Source of the DNA: Eulemur rufifrons
Lineage: Eukaryota > Chordata > Mammalia > Primates > Lemuridae
Length of the DNA: 64,000 bases
Direction: 5' to 3'
NCBI RefSeq assembly: GCF_041146395.1
Contig: NC_090983.1
Coordinates: forward strand, 62,627,501 to 62,691,500
A model generated the notes under the pieces. That model was given only the letters and a program-made list of their open reading frames with translations, was not told the origin of the DNA and made no database searches. Position 1 is the stretch's first letter. Each line of letters starts with the position of its first letter. A program made the translations under genes and the position numbers. This document shows positions 61,639 to 64,000 of this stretch, in pieces.

Positions 61639-64000
61639 GTAATGTACGAACTCAAATTTCACCATCTGATGCTCCAAGTGCCCCTTTACTTGGCATGTGA
61701 ACTTGCCTGCTGTATGCCCTGTTCAATGCAACATCTTCATGCTGCCCTTAGCTAGTCCAGGTGCCTGGTGGAGACATCATGGCTTGATTTTGCTGGAGAC
61801 ATTGCTACTTTCACAGCTGCATCACCAAAATGATCATAAACTCCTTTTTCCTGCAAGAAGTGTAAGCCTAGGTTGACAATGAACATTTCCTAAATATCTA
61901 CGTCATTTGGAAAGAAACAAATATCAAGCTAAATATATTCCACTGTGAAAGAGGCACATAAGCCTATTTCAGAAAAAAAAAAAAAAACATTTTGAGTACA
62001 AGATTAAATAAAATAAGCAAAGTGCTACATTACAGCATCACTTCACTTGTTCCTCTTTTGTTTCCTTAAAACTAGTTTCACGTTCCTGGATGGCAGGGGG
62101 TATGGTTTTAAGCTTACTGTAGTAGTAAACTGTACTTGCATGATAGTCATTTTCTATTTTTCTATATTATATTTCAATCATTTTAATTGTGTTCTATATT
62201 ATTCTGAAATCACTGGCATGACCTACAGCTACCATACGGTAATGTCTAACTGGGCAATACTCTGAATAAATTTGGATTGGGCTAAAAATTGGAAATTCAC
62301 TTCTGTTTTCTACTATATCATAGTAGATACAAGGATCACAAAATATAATAATCATATTATTCTCATCAAATTGAAAACTATTGGGCTTGGTCTTTTCACA
62401 TAGGCCATGCATGCTGCTGTGGGTGTGCACATGGTGACAGTGACTCATTTTGTGCATGTGTGTTGCATGAACACGTCTCCACCAGTAACCATCAGTACTT
62501 AGAATTCACTGTTTTGGCCTCTTCTGTATGTCACTGGTACTCTGACCGCTGTGTAGTTTTGTATATTGATTTCTCAATTGCTACTAATTAATTCAGAGCT
62601 GGCGATGGTTGTGAATTTATAGTACTAGAAACCAAAGATGTTTTCTTGTCAGCAGCCCAGGGTAATTTGAAAATGAAGGAAATTATGGCAGTTTCCCTCT
62701 AACCTCACACCAACACCCTGACGTTTTTTCTGTTAAGCATTTCAAAAAAGGTCTGTGCAGGTAACCCCCATTATTATTATTATTTTTGGTTTTTTGCCTG
62801 TCCACTGTGATCTCTAGAAGGGAGTAAATTAGTGTCAGCTGTGGGTGGTGGTTTGCATTGACATAATTCAGAATGTAACCTCAAGGAACAGGATACATAT
62901 GGCTCTTGCCAACTGGCTTTAGGATTTAACAATTAGCAGTAAATTAGTAGACATTAATTTCCAGTGATTTTTTTCCAAGGAGAAATTAATTTTTTTCAAT
63001 ACATAGAAAATTGGGCTTGCCTATCTTCCAAACTAGTAGTTCACATATTTGTCAAACTATAGTAATTTTATTTTAGTCTCATAAACTAATCCATTTAATC
63101 TCCAACACCTTTTTCTCAACCCCCTCATTTTTTAATAGCAATAGTCTTTAAATAAAAATGTTCTCTATTTCTTATATAGATCTCAGATTACACATCAACT
63201 TTATAATCACAATTCAAAGTATATAATAGCATCATCAAAGTCAGAAGTTGGCATTAAGAATCTCTAAAACACTGTAGAAGGTTTTCACATCTTAATATTT
63301 ATGAAGTTATATCTCCAAATTAGAGAAAATATTTGCAAACTTAATAAAGTTTCATATAAATATGCACTCCAAAGTTTTGGGATTTTTTTTCGCAGGCTCT
63401 GGTTTTGAAAACTATTAAACAAAGTTTAAGTATCTGCCTCTGTAAGATTTTCACAGAGCAATTAATATGCTAATAACATAGGACAACACATTAAGTGTAC
63501 TTTAAAAATACTTTTGACTTTGCTTCTAAACCAGATTTGACAAAAGATTAAAAAATATAAGATTTCTATACTGCTTTGTGTGCAAAATGCATAATTATAG
63601 TTAATTATTTCAATACCTAACTCAACCAAAAAATCATTTCTTTACCAAAATAAGATAAACAATTTAGGAATGCCTTTGGAAGGTCTTCAAGATCATCTGG
63701 TTTATTGTCTTCAGGTGAGGCGTTGGCATAAATCCCTTGCACAGGTGATACGGGCATCTTTATCTCCAGAGGGGGCCGTTCTTTAACTTTCTCAGGAAGT
63801 CTGTTTTAGTGCCTGTTACACAAAGAGCTAACCTAAACCCTTCTTGCTGAAATGTAATTTTCTTTCCCTTCATCTATCTCCAGTGGACAGAGGTATTAGC
63901 TGGCCACTGCTAATCTTGATGTAATAACACAGTAAAAAGATAGTAAATTGGTACTCAATCTTTTCTTCTCAAACTAAATAATTTCCACTTAATCTTCTTA
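61639..64000 (+). other. KCNH7: KCNH7 intron 5, 5' part
   Basis: Begins at the donor G|GTAATG. No recognisable SINE, LINE or LTR is visible over 2.3 kb, which is unusual in this window. The first 60 bases stay open in the channel frame. AATAAA hexamers occur at 62007-62012 and 62265-62270. Short TTA repeats (62772-62785) are the only low-complexity sequence. The next exon (toward S1) must lie beyond the window. Confidence 0.8.

Overview
This is a 64 kb piece of a primate nuclear genome, almost certainly from a strepsirrhine (lemur/loris group, lemur most likely). Seven Alu elements are present. Five of them, four close to the young consensus, carry the left/right-arm linker with the motif GGACAGCTAAAAATATAT, which I associate with strepsirrhine Alus and not with human or monkey ones. 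Young L1 3' ends with a G-rich 3' UTR, many MIR/L2 fossils and AT-rich unique DNA complete the picture. There are no bacterial, viral or organellar features.

The only gene I can support is KCNH7 (Kv11.3, ERG3), a voltage-gated potassium channel of the ether-a-go-go related family, read on the + strand. Three consecutive coding exons lie here: 31666-31821 (end of the N-terminal PAS domain), 56294-56722 (linker between PAS domain and S1, with a conserved RRAS protein kinase A motif) and a 21-base micro-exon at 61618-61638. All three begin and end in phase 1, have AG/GT borders, and join into one open frame. By KCNH2 numbering they are exon 3, exon 4 and a cassette that KCNH2 lacks. The start codon, the transmembrane core and the C-terminus lie outside the window.

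Layout: 1-31665 is the 3' part of a long intron 2 (MIR and L2 fossils, LTR fragments, three Alus, a short 5'-truncated L1, and a GC-richer patch at about 25.55-26.35 kb). 31822-56293 is intron 3, dominated by transposons: a 5 kb ancient antisense L1 with two Alus inside it, a long L2, an unidentified inverted repeat pair at 44.3-45.65 kb, an antisense L1 (49.0-50.6 kb), a sense L1 (51.6-54.0 kb) and a twin-primed (5'-inverted) L1 at 54.26-55.27 kb with a perfect 15-base target duplication. 56723-61617 is intron 4 (MIR, L2, one young Alu). 61639-64000 is the start of intron 5, with no repeat I recognise.

I did not find an undescribed biological system. The most useful leads are the micro-exon and its open read-through, the twin-primed L1 about 1 kb upstream of exon 4, the inverted repeat pair at 44-45 kb, and a duplicated 100-base segment next to an RFX-type X-box about 2 kb upstream of exon 3. 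Repeat boundaries and family names were judged by eye and need RepeatMasker to settle.
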